Below are positions 37,100-48,400 of a stretch of DNA of 64,000 bases, piece by piece. The notes under the pieces were generated by a model. That model saw nothing but the letters and a program-made list of their open reading frames with translations. It was not told where the DNA came from and ran no database searches. The stretch's first letter is position 1; every line of letters starts with the position of its first letter. The translations under genes and the position numbers were made by a program. This DNA comes from Chionis minor. Lineage: Eukaryota; Chordata; Aves; Charadriiformes; Chionididae. Location of the stretch: the NCBI GenBank assembly GCA_013398295.1, contig VZSF01009050.1, positions 248,001 through 312,000 of the forward strand. The letters are read 5' to 3'.

Positions 37100-37378
37100 T
37101 AGTGATAGGACAAGGGGTAATGGTTTTAAATTGGAAGAGGGGAGATTAAGATTAGATATTAGGAAGAAGTTCCTTACTGTGAGGGTGGTGAGGCACTGGA
37201 ACAGGTTACCCAGGGAAGTTGTGGAGGCCCCATCCCTGGAAGTGTTCAAGGCCAGGCTGGATGGGGCTTTGAGCAACCTGCTCTAGTGAGAGGTGTCCCT
37301 GCCCATGGCAGGGGGGTTGGAACTTGATGATCTTTAAGGTCCCTTCCAACTCTAACCATTCTATGATTCTATGATTCT
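37100..37378 (+). mobile_element. CR1 LINE 3' end, young and complete at its 3' terminus
   Basis: Begins GTGATAGGACAAGGGGTAAT and runs through GATTAGATATTAGGAAGAAG, GAGGGTGGTGAGGCACTGGA, ACAGGTTACCCAGGGAAGTT and CTTGATGATCTTTAAGGTCC to the terminal repeats ATTCTATGATTCTATGATTC. Of the CR1 copies here, this and the 27.4-kb copy are closest to what I remember of avian CR1 consensus sequences. It is 5'-truncated. The minus-strand frame at 36770-37276 is largely its antisense shadow. Confidence 0.95.
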
Positions 37379-39309
37379 CTGCTGCGAACCTTCATCTAGG
37401 CAATTTGGCAGACGCTGGGGGAGGCTGATGCAACTCTTTCTTTTTATTTCCCCCCAACTCGGGTCTAGGGCTGTAGCTCAGCAAAGGCCTGTCTGTCAGA
37501 GGCAGAAGCAGCGCGCGGTCCTCGCAGGGGCACTAAATAAAACACCTGGTGCTGCTCAATGGCTTCTCAATTCCCATTGTATTCTTGTTACAGGAATCAT
37601 ACTTTCTTTCTTCATTTGTATCTTTGCCCTCCCTACCCCTTTCTTTTTAAAAAATCCACTGAGCGATTAGATTTGCAAATGAACGGGCAGGAGAATGACA
37701 ACAAAAGGGAGCTGGCGCTGAGGAGCGCAGGTATAATTACTGTAATTAAGTCGAGCAGCAGGGGCACAGCCAGTGATGGGAGCATCGCTGGGAGATGCCG
37801 TGGGCGAGAGATGGGAGAGGAAGGATGGCCAGCCGCAGAGATGGTCCTCCGCCCCGCGGGTCCCCGCTGCCCGCCAGAGCGGGTTGATAAGAAAAGCGTG
37901 TGGCAGAGCCGCTCGGCCAGGCTGCAGGGACCCACATCTCCCCAGGCCAGGTGCAGCGGGAGCTCATTTTGTCTTGTACCGAAATTACTCCGACCCTGAC
38001 TGGTCGCCCCGAGCCCTCGTTTCCCATTGATGCCCGGGAACAGGGGGTGCTCAGCGTGGGGCAGGACCAGCCCCTTGCCAGGCAGACAGAGCCCGAGCGC
38101 TGGGAGGAAAACCCTGCAGCAGCTGAGGCCATGCAGGAGGAGCTGGGATAACCGGGACCAGTGGACGGCTTCTCTCAGAAGCCCTTTAGCATCAAAATAT
38201 GTAACTCGTTGACTTTGCTAGGTGCTGGTCTGGGACTTTATGGTTAATCTAAGAAATGGCATTAATTATCCTCACCACTGGCAGACTGAAGAGGGAGCGT
38301 GACCTTCTCGATGTGGAGGGAGTTGCCATGGGTCCATGTGGACATGCATCTGTGGCATGGGAGGGGCTGTTTCATGCACTCCTGAACGTCTTAACACCAC
38401 AAAAAGTTTTGAGATCACTTAAGAAGGAAAGGACAGGTCTTTGTCTGTCCCAGTTCTGCTAATTACATCCTGTGGTCACTTTTTCTTCTCCTGGTAGTAT
38501 ATGCATCCATAACCTGTGTCCTGTTCAGCTTGGGAGCGCTGCAGGGCACCGTGTTCCCAGCACATGCTCCCTTCCCATTTCCAAGGGCGTGCTCTGCCCT
38601 CCAGCAGGACAGCCTGGCATCTGCCCTGCGCAATGGGACCTGCAACAGCCCAGGCTCTTGGTAGAAGGGTGTCTCCTCGTAAAGAGACAGGGGGTTGATT
38701 TCAAATACAGGTGTTGCACACATCAGTTGCCACTGGTCCTATGCCTGGAGTCCGAGACTGATACTGGCTTTAGGGTTTTATAATATTTTTAGACATGACC
38801 TTAATGTATTGAGTGAGTGCATAAGATTTAATATATGATAAATTTCCACATTAAAACACCCACACACACCCTCCCCCCCTACTTGTTTATTTTTGGGACT
38901 GCACAGCCCAGTGAACCTGGGACGTAAACGTTTTCAGCCAGGGCTACAGAGCGAGGAAGGCATGTGCAGCGAGCCGCGAGGCTCTGTGGCTCCGTCACCC
39001 CTAGGACCAGTTACGCAGGCTTGTTAGAAGAGGACTGGGGTTTTGTCGCTGAAAGATTAATGTCTCAAGCTCTGTTCCACATAGGGTTGAGAGTACCTAA
39101 ACGCGTGGCTGGCGTACTTAGAAAATAGATTTGCTGAAGCCGGGTGGGGACTGGTGGGTGTGGGTGTGTGTGTGGGTGTGTGTGTGTTTTGCTGCACTGT
39201 TAAAACTTCAAAACTCTCCCTTTTCATTGCAAAAAATACCTGACACGAGGGAGGGGGGAATGGAGAGTTCTCTCTTTAAACTTGCTACTACTGATCAAAA
39301 AAGCCATAG
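37379..39309. other. Intergenic sequence
   Basis: No gene recognised. Frames of up to 146 codons around 37.6-38.1 kb lie in GC-rich DNA and carry no domain. A C-rich/CA stretch occurs at about 38853-38880 and a GT repeat at 39153-39187. Confidence 0.55.
39153..39187 (+). repeat. GT/GGGT simple repeat
   Basis: A short microsatellite of GTGTGG and GTGTGTGT units. Confidence 0.9.
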
Positions 39310-40600
39310 GAAATAGGATTGGAAGGGGCTTTGAGAGATCATCTAGTTTGTCTCCTTGCCCAAGGCATGTTCAGCTGCACCTCCTTTGCCCTTGACAATA
39401 TTTTGACTGAGCTTTGGGCAATTTATTCCGGTGCTTCCCTATTCTTAACAGATTAACCCAAATCTTCCATGCTGGAGTTGAACTTCTTGCCTTTTATTCA
39501 CCATGGACATGGAAAACAGATTATTCTTTTCCTTGCAGCAGCTCTTCAGATATTTGAAAACTGTTATGGTGTCCTCCCCCAGTCATCTTTTCTTTATCTA
39601 GACATCCTCTGTCCTCTATGTTGTTGTTGGCCACGGATTCTAAATGTTTGACCATTCCCCTTCTGTCCTGGGCTGTCTTCAATTGGCCTGTGTCTCAGAG
39701 TGGGACACCAACATTTGACATAACTCTCCAGGGAAAAACCCACATCACAGGTCTGACAGACTAACCTTACTGTCCCAATATGATACTTGCTTGTCCTGTG
39801 GTGGTGAGACATATTTTTTAGTGCTTTTCAGTCTGTGGTGCGCGTTAACTTCCAGACCCCTTTCTGCAGAATTGCCACCAAGCCGTCTGTTCCTTTTTCT
39901 GTATATATGAAGTTGATTATTCCTGCTTAAGTCTAATTATATGAATATGTCCTGGTTGAATTTCATCATGTGTTCTCAGATCATTTGTCCAATTTGCTGT
40001 GATTGTCTTGTATTCTATTTCTGTCCTCCAGTGTATTCGGTCCCTCCCAGCTTGATGTCATCTGCAGATTTAATAAGTATACTCTTTATTCCATTATCCA
40101 AGTCATTAATGGAAACATTGGCTAGTGCTGGACCCTCCAATGAACACCTGTAGTATCCACTCAATATATCTTTCATCTGGCAACGAAATAATGATAACTA
40201 TTTTCAAGGAATGTTTTTCTAACCAAATGTTATTATCCCACAGTAGGTTCACCTAGACAATCTTTTCTTGAATATCGTGAGTCACATGTCAAAATGTCAA
40301 AAGCTTCACTGGAGTCAAGACATAGCACCCGCTGCCTACCAAACCCCGTTACTCTGTTGGAAAAGGAATCTGGATGGCTGGAGCTGCTCTTGCAAATCCA
40401 TATTGGCTGTTATGCTTCTTTTAAGAATAACTTCTACTTTAGGTTCAGGGCCTGTCATGTTGAAAGGACATGGCTCAGCACTTTCAACCAATAGCTCTCA
40501 GCAGCTTCAGTATACTCATAAAATCCACTTCGTCTTTGGAGGTAGTTACTAATTGTATTATTTATACTGAGGGGAAGGCTGAGTCCCAGGAAGTCCTGTT
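39310..40600 (-). mobile_element. Long ancient CR1 LINE, reverse-transcriptase domain to 3' end
   Basis: In plus orientation this is the reverse complement of about 1.3 kb of a CR1-type element. From the 3' end inward are GGAAGGGGCTTTGAGAGATC, GAACTTCTTGCCTTTTATTC, GCAGCAGCTCTTCAGATATT, the GTCCTCCCCCAGTCATCTTT block, and further in the coding region. At about 40052-40072 the minus strand encodes a KSADDIKL-type segment matching the FADDTKL catalytic motif of CR1 reverse transcriptases. Next to it TATCCAAGTCATTAATGG is also characteristic. Many frameshifts and stops make it inactive. Its form is like the old CR1 lineages seen in turtles and crocodilians, so it probably predates modern birds. 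The inner border is uncertain; the match may reach about 40615. Confidence 0.8.
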
Positions 40601-43600
40601 GACCTGACCAGTCAAACGCAAAGAAGGTTGAACTTAAGGACAAGTTTCCTTGGATCCGTTCTTAGATCCTGGTCCTAAAATGTTACTCGGGTGAGCCAGA
40701 ATGCATGCCTTAATAATGCATGTGGCATTATTACCTGCAGCAGCATCAGCAGCTTTCTTCAGAGAAGCAGCCACCAAAGCGGGATGGTTGTGGCAACCAA
40801 CCCCACCTGTGCTGGGCACTGGGCCACCTCACAGACACCCTGTACAAGCGATGCCTGAAAGAAACAGTAAGCACAGTCCCATATTCCCTAAAGAAACAAT
40901 TTACATCCTAATCCAGGAATGGGGATTGGGTTGTGCATCCCAGTTGCTCAGAACTGTCCTGGGCTGAGAGTTTGGGCAAGCAGCTTGCTCCAGGCATGTC
41001 CTCCCTCCTTGTGCACGCCTGCTGCTGGCTTTGGTGGCCTGTGGCCCCATGCCCTCTGCCTTGCCCGAGGGAGATGCGGGTACCGTCTCTCTGCCCCAGG
41101 TGTGGAGTGGTGCTTCGGACCACTGGCTCTCCGGGCTGAGCACTGGCACAGCCAGGTGTGCCACCGAGCACCTTGGCTACGTGCTGACCCCAGCGCCTGG
41201 TTGGGTTCCTCACCGCCTCCTGCAAACACGGGCATTTACATGCTGCACGTTCAGCAGACAACTGTCAGGGAATCTCAAACTGCAATTGTCTACCTCTCTT
41301 GTTGCTGGGATAATTGGATGGTAAAAAGCAGAAATGCTGATTCCCCCACCCCACCAATAAGTGCATTTTAGGTATTTTTAGCAAGCAAATGTGCCAAAAT
41401 GCAGAAGCTACTAAATATAGAAGTGTCTCAGTGCTTTTTTCTTTCCTTTTTTTTTTTTTCTTTTCTTGAAATCTTATTGATGAGAACTCCGCCTCGTGCT
41501 TAGGAAAGAAATGAAGCAATTCAACAGCAATACATAATTTTTTCTGGTTTGGGGAAAATCTTTTTTTCTGACCCATTAATTCCCAGCTGTAGTCCAACAT
41601 CACACTGGGCAGTGTTAGTGTGACTGAAGGGACTCTTTCATTTTAAAGTTCAGGTTTTCAGTTTCTCAGCTCTGCCAAGGAAAGACTCACCTGTCACTGC
41701 ACCATGTTGTAAGTGGGTGAGAGCTGGATGGAAAATTCAGGAGAAATGGAAGAAAAAAAATCATAACAACCATACGTAGAATGCTCTCTTGGTCATCCTG
41801 GGGTTTGTTCCCTTTGTGCCTGTCCCTTGTCCATTTTTATATCTGAAGCCCTGATGCTGAAGTCAAGCCTTCATGTCTATGTGTAGGATCAAGGGGCTCA
41901 GACTGGAGCTTTTCAGGGCAACAATTCCCTAATTAGATGCTTGAAAATCTCATAGCACACTTTTAGAAATAATTAGAAAAATAAGGGCTCATGCAAATTT
42001 GTGATAAAATGGTGTGACTCATCAAAATGTCATCAAATTACATGCAAAAGCATTATCCTGCTGCTTCTTAAATTGACTTTAAGTCCAGCAAATATCCTGT
42101 AAGACATGGGTGCTACTGGAGCATATAATAGTGCCAGCAGAATTGGGATGCATGTTTGCTGCTACAGTAGATCAGGTGGACACAGCGGATCTAGTTCTCT
42201 TGTAGCTTATACTATTAGAAATTGAGAGTACTTGTGAAGTAGAAAACAGGTGCTCTCTTATAAAGAGGAGAGCATCTGGCCATGGATACCAAAGACCTGC
42301 TTCCTTATAACTTATATTTTTCTTCCCCCAGATGTTTCTAATGTTGGCATGTTGCTTACTTTAGCCAGGGCCCTTAAGGCAAGGCTGGGGAATGGCATTT
42401 GAAAAGTGTGAGCTGTTGCCCTTTTTGGAGCTACCTGAACCTAGAAGGAACTTCTAGAAGGGCTTTTAGAAGAACAGGCTTTCCCAGCTCGCTAGGGAAG
42501 TGGGAGCTGGATGTGGGTGTGAGCAATTGAGCCTTATGTCCCTTCTGTACTGAAAACACCTTCCCTGGCTGGGCACAGACCTAGCAGCAGAGAACAAAAT
42601 GTTAACTGGGAAATGCAAAAAGCCGTAGAGCCCTTCTCTTCATTCGCTGGTGTGCAGCACCCTGGCTACATGCAACCTCTCGGGCCATGCCTCTGTCAGA
42701 GCTGAACCTATTCTTGGTGCAATGCAAGACAGTGCAGTAAAGGCCCTGCTGCCTGGGCAGCTCTGCACAGATCTGCGTAGACATCTTCCAGTGGATGCAG
42801 CCATCTTCTGCTTGTGTGTGCGTGGGCAAGGAGCGCTTCAAAGAAAACGGTCAATGAGCACTTGAGTTTACACTTGTTCTCAGCCGAGTTCAACTTGCTG
42901 CCTTCTCTGATGTACGCCTCAGAGGGGACATCCCTGGGGAATGGGCTCAAACAAAATCAGAGGAAGAGTGGGTATACGCGTGGAACAGAATCTGGGGGTC
43001 CAGCTTATCCAATTCATAGTGGGTTTGCACAATTGCTGGCCAAAAAACTACTACTCAGGGGTTTGGAGTTTGAACTTCATTGTGACACTTGTTCATAGCA
43101 CCGCTCTCCTGTGTGTGTTCTCTGCTGGGTGATGACACTGTTAAATTCACATTTCAGCATGTCCCTTCATAGAAACTTGGCTTCTCTCCGCTATCCATTT
43201 GCCTGTTTTCATGAAACTTGTAAAAATGTAATACCAGGTGGAGATGTAGCCATGTCAAAGATTTAGCTGAAATTTACCCAAAAATTTAAGAGCTCTGGAG
43301 AGGTGGGGGCAGCAGGAGGAATGGCAGACTGCTGTAGTTGCAAGCAGTACATCCATGTGAGCCAGGCTTCCCGAGGAAGCAGGCTCTGCACAGCCCTAGA
43401 GCGCTTCGCAGGAAGTCCCAAGCAGGCTCTTCCTTGCTCTTGCTGTTAGTTCCCAGAGGGTGCTTACATTTGCTTGCTTGGGAGACCTTGGGGATGGAGT
43501 TTTCTCCTTTTCATGCTGTCAGCTCTTTCAGGGACTCCTGTCTTGACATAACTCCATGGCCTGCATGCTCCCCTTTCCCTAGCCACCGTGTCGTCTTCCC

Positions 43601-44959
43601 TTCCCTGCGTTGCTCTTCCTTTCTCCTTCCAAAAGCCCCTTGTTCTTCTTTCCCTCTCTCCCCCTCCTGCTGCTTCTTCCTCCTCTCTTACAAAAAGCTG
43701 GCTTGGGGAGCAGCAGAGAGGGTTAAGCCTGCAAGGTCTCACGGCTGCAAAAGTGTTGGTGGCCCCATGTGTGGTAAAGTGCCTTTTTGGCATGCAGAGC
43801 TGTGAGCGGCCTGCCTCTCCCCCTTCTCCTCCTCAGGCTCTGCGCCAGTGGGCAAGCATTTGCAAAGCAAAATTACAGAGTTCTCTGGGTAATGATCTGC
43901 CCGTTCTGTACAGCAGGTGGCTGGAGGCTGAATCCGCACCACTCCCTCTCAGCTCTATTCCCATGCACATCAGGAAGAGGCGGCTGTTCCTCCCTTAGAA
44001 CTGCTTCCAGCCGCGAGAGGCCAGGGGAGTCACCCTCCCAACAGGAGGATGCCATGGGGGTGATCCCCCATGCTCTGCGGACAGCTGCAGTGGGCTGTGA
44101 TCCAAAAGGCCAGATTCAAATGCCAGCCGCGTGCATGGGGAGAAAGGAGATGGCATCTTCCCTCTGACTTGTCCAACACGGCTGTGCATGGTAGCAGTGT
44201 CCCTTCGCACCCGCCTATTCCTCTCTGGGCGTTGAGGACAGAGATGGGCAATCGGGATGCATCAGAAAGGACACTTGTAAAAGGCCTGGAAGTTATATCC
44301 TGTGAGTCTTTGAGTGCAGGGATTCACCATACTCTGCTAGCATTGCTGGGGAGGGGTTTGGAGGCTCTTTTGACTTTCCTGCAAAGCTTCAGGATAGCCT
44401 ACAGTGCTCACTTCTCATCGTAACTGCTTAACCTGCTGCGTTTATCTGTATTTCCTCTGCCATTCGCTTACCCAAAGAAAGGCTCAGCAGGTGTGTATGC
44501 AGCTCATGGGCTCACCAGTGAACAGGTTAATCCTAGCTGTGTTCCATCCATGCGATTCCCCCTCTCCCCTTCCCTCCGAACTGCTGCTGAAGACTTCCTA
44601 TGCTGGTGCCATCCTGCTTTCCCCTCCTGCCCTGCCAGACCCTTCCTGTAACGTGTAGGATTCCCTTTCTCTGTTTTGGGAAGTGTAGTCATTTTACACC
44701 AGGAGAGGAGGAGTGTCAGACCCCACACAAAGAATAGCACCCCTAAGCATGTCAGATACACTTTCTTTTGGCTGCTGGGGATAAACTGAGAATTAGGAAG
44801 ATGAAACTGTTTATCTTTTACACTGTTAGGAAGGATGGGTGCTGTATGGTGTTCTGGATAAGAACCCAACCTGGATCTCTATACCCATTTTATCCTCTGA
44901 GACTCTTGACACTCTCTCCTCCCAGAAGGAATCCCGACAGGAACCCCTGATCCACATTT
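40601..44959. other. Intergenic sequence
   Basis: No gene recognised. A pyrimidine/T-rich tract lies at 41434-41466 and AT-rich unique-looking DNA at about 41,900-42,300. Overlapping frames on both strands near 40.9-41.4 and 43.3-44.2 kb have low-complexity, domain-free products. Confidence 0.55.
41434..41466 (+). repeat. T-rich tract
   Basis: TTTTTTCTTTCC followed by a run of 13-14 T and a C. It is a simple pyrimidine tract with no retrotransposon body recognised upstream of it. Confidence 0.8.
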
Positions 44960-45416
44960 ATCTTGCAAAGTAAATATTTAATAAACAAAGCCAAATACCG
45001 TTAAAGGGCATTCTGAGACATTAAGTTATTCCCCTAAGCAACAGAACAAACAAAGCAACTTCATTAGCAGTAATATATAATGTAGTGCCTGAGTGTCTGC
45101 CTTCGGGCAAAAGAACCAGACTTGCTGAGGTCAGCCAGGGCTGCTGGGGACTGCGATGGACCAAATTACACTTGTAAGGATGGAGGCTCTCCTGCGGCAT
45201 GAAGGTGAAGTTCTCCTTGAGGAGGGCTTCAGCCTGGTCTCTGCAGAAAACCTGTGCGGCCACAGAAGAAGAGACACATAAATCTGGAGTCCCAGATTCA
45301 TAGCCCTGTCGTGACTCCCAGAGGCAGTCGGTGCATCCAGAGGAAAAGACGCGAAGGCTGCGGTCCCGGTGTGGCTGCCTCTGGGGCTCCAGGTTACTTC
45401 TTACGCTTTTTGGCTT
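44960..45416 (-). other. Possible terminal exon of an unknown minus-strand transcript (speculative)
   Basis: On the minus strand the sequence GGTTTTGATTTCATGCAG, preceded by a long pyrimidine-rich stretch, forms a good acceptor ending at 45417. After it one frame stays open for about 131 codons (KPKSVRSNLEPQRQPHRDRS... ending LLLRGIT), another gives a short basic end, AKKRKK then stop, and the third stops at once. An ATTAAA variant polyadenylation signal on this strand lies at 44977-44982, with TG-rich sequence after it. The product matches no family I know, so this may be an lncRNA exon, a bird-specific gene end, or chance. No donor-bearing upstream exon could be paired with it confidently. 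Confidence 0.2.
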
Positions 45417-48400
45417 CTGCATGAAATCAAAACCCAGTGAGCAATAACTTCACAACGGCAGACAGAGGAAGACAGGGTGAAATGGGGGATAGCAGAAGCA
45501 TGGATTGTAGTGAAAGAGGAAGTGAGGAGCAAAAAAAGACCCCGGGGAGGGGGTGAGTCTAGGGGGCAGAAATCTGTAAGTTACAATCTCTTCCTAGTTT
45601 CCCTCTAGAAGTTTAGTTCTTTTTAATACAAGGTGGGTCCTGTAAGAAATCACATATGATAGAGCACATCTTTATATAAGATTGGTGCATGAACTACTTT
45701 AAAATTTGTTATAATCTGATAAAATGTAACATGTATTGCAATATTTTGCCTGTCTCTTGTACCTTCTCCCTGGTGATCTTAAAGCACGTTGCAAGCTTTC
45801 CATTCATTAAGTTTCCCAGCTTCTTTGTAGGTCAGGCTTATCTCTGGCTTACAGATAGCAAAATTTAAACTAAAAGTTCAGATGACTAAGCTGAGAAAAT
45901 GACTGGCATCCCAGGCTGCAGCAATGCAGGTTAACTTGAGGCCTGTCCATGGAGGCAGTCACCTGCGCAGCTGTACGGGAGGAGCGGTGGCTTGTGCAGA
46001 GTCTAGGGAAGAGCTGAGGAACAGGAGGCTCGTGGTGCTCCCTGCTAGAAAACACAACTGCCTTGTATTTGTGCCAGCACATCATGGGAGAGCTTCATTC
46101 ACTGGCGTGGGGCTGACACAGATCCAGCCACACGAGCAGTCCCCAGAGGGAGTTGTTAAGTGTTTAGGACACGGCCACTTTGGGCTCTGAAGTCTGTGGC
46201 TGTGCTCAGGGCAGGTCCCTCCTCTCTGGAGCTACCCAAACTGGCTCTGGCTCCTCCAGCCCTTCTCCAGTCCATTTGTTCCTGTCATCTCCGCATCGCT
46301 CAGCCCAGAAACGCTGCTGCCAGGGAGCGGGGCGCCTGCACACCCCGCCTTGTCGGTGGCAGCGAGGCAAGGGGGCCTTGGCCGGTGCTCCTTTTGCTCT
46401 AAGCACCATCACCCTGCAGAGGGAACATTGCAGCACCGATGCAGAGTGGTCTGTCTCCATCGACACGTGATGCATCTCCAGCAGAAGAAAACTTGCTACT
46501 TCCAGCACAAGAAAAGGCGAAGCTGGGGATGGCTAATTCAGTTCCTTTGGACCCTTCCCCTCCCGCTGTTTCTTTTCCGAGAGCAATGGCTTCTCTGCCT
46601 CTCTTTGCTGCTGGACAGCCCTGTCACAGCCTGTTAAATCAGCAGCATCTCGCAGCACTGCCCTGGCATTCCCTGTGCTCTCTCATGCCGATGGACTGTG
46701 TGCGTGTGCGCTGGAAAAGGACTGAGGGTACTCAGGCCGGATGCCTGTCCCGGGAGACTATTCCTGACTAGCTTGGCCAGGCTGGGCCAACAGCGGTAGT
46801 TTGGTGGTGACCCCTGAGGGCAGCGAGTAGGTTGTTTGCAGTCCTTGTTCCTGGGTCACCTCATCTCAGAGACTGCCACCTACAGCCCCCCTCGCCTGAA
46901 CTGCTCCCCTCATTGCTAGGCTACTAGTAGAGAGCAGCAACGTGGGGATTGCTGCAATGTCACTCTTGCGGTCCGAAATCAGGCAGGCTTCCTGCACCCA
47001 GGGAGCTCCTATTGCTGACTCGCGGCTCAGATCGCTTCTGTGCCCAAAAAGAGAAGGCAGGATTGGATTTTGATCCCAGATACAGCTGTACTGAACCAGA
47101 ACCATTGGTCTTTGGTAAACCAGAGCTGGCTCAGGTCCTTAGGGCTATCATAGCAATACAATTTCACCAGTGTCAAATTCTCCTCAAAACTAAAGATGTT
47201 CCCACCCCCTGGGAGGACACGCTGCAGAGCCAAGTCAGTCTGGCTTGGAAATGTGCACTCAGTCTGGATCCTGGTCCTCTCCTCTGACTGCTCTGCAGCA
47301 CGCTATCCCGAAAGTGATTCTTCTCAATCCCCAGCACATGTGCCACTGAATAAGGAACAGGAGATGCTGCCAAAGTTCACACTGAGTACCACAGGGATCT
47401 AGAATAAATACTGCCATGTAATAGATTTTTATCCACTGCCTTGCCGTAATCCCCATCTGAATCCCTTCCAAATTGCGGTCAGGCGGCTGTTTGTACAAGT
47501 CAAACATTGATTCAGCTGCTCTCAAAAGGGATTCGGGGAGCGCAGGCTGGAGGGAGCGCTAGCCAGGGAGCTGGAACAATGGCATTTATTTGTTACGTGC
47601 CAAAGGGTTAAACTCTTTCCACAGCACCCAGCACCAAAGTATCTCCCCTTTCCACACAGAAGAAGGAAAGTATTCACTGAAAGAATAACTACTTAAGTAG
47701 TGAGCCTGGCACCTGGAGGAGCTCTTGTGTCCCTGCTCGGCAGGGCTGCGGGGGGCAGGATCGCGGCTGCCCAGGGCTGGCTTGTAGCGGCTGCGGGCTG
47801 GGAGACCTCATCGCAGGGCTGGGTAATCCCCTGCTCCTCTGAGGTCAGAACAAACTGGTTTCCTCAGCATCCCAGATAGCGTCTATGGGGCTTTACTTCC
47901 TGGGTTGTACCTGGAGCTTCAAATACTCCCTGTCTAAACCCTTGGCTAGGATTGCTTTTCTTCCTAGGGGTGCTGGGTGGCAGGGGCATGGCCTGCTGCC
48001 CAGCACATGGGCTAAGGAAACCTGGAGTCCCACCTCAGAGCACCTGTGTGGAGGGAAGGAGTCCAGAAAAAGCCAGGGGGTCCCGGGCAGTGGCTACCAG
48101 CACTGCTCTGCTCACACTATCTGGCTTTCTTAGTGTCTGCAAGGACTTTTCTCAGGGACAGACCTTTCAACCCCTCACGGTGTCCTACTTCATTTCCTGC
48201 CTCCTCAATGGGCTTCAGCATCGTGCTCTTCTCTTTGCATGGCAATTCCCTGTCATCGGCAGGGTCAAAGCACAGGGCTGTCACAGAGTGCTTCCATCCC
48301 CACGCCATGCTTCAGGGCAAGGGAGGAAATCCAGCAGAGACAGTTGCAGGTTGAGTAAGCATAGCCCACTTCCATAGACTGGGACAGGCTGGAAAGAATT

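Noticed and set aside
36770..37276. Minus-strand frame of 168 codons
   Set aside because: About half of it is the antisense reading of the CR1 3' end at 37100-37378.
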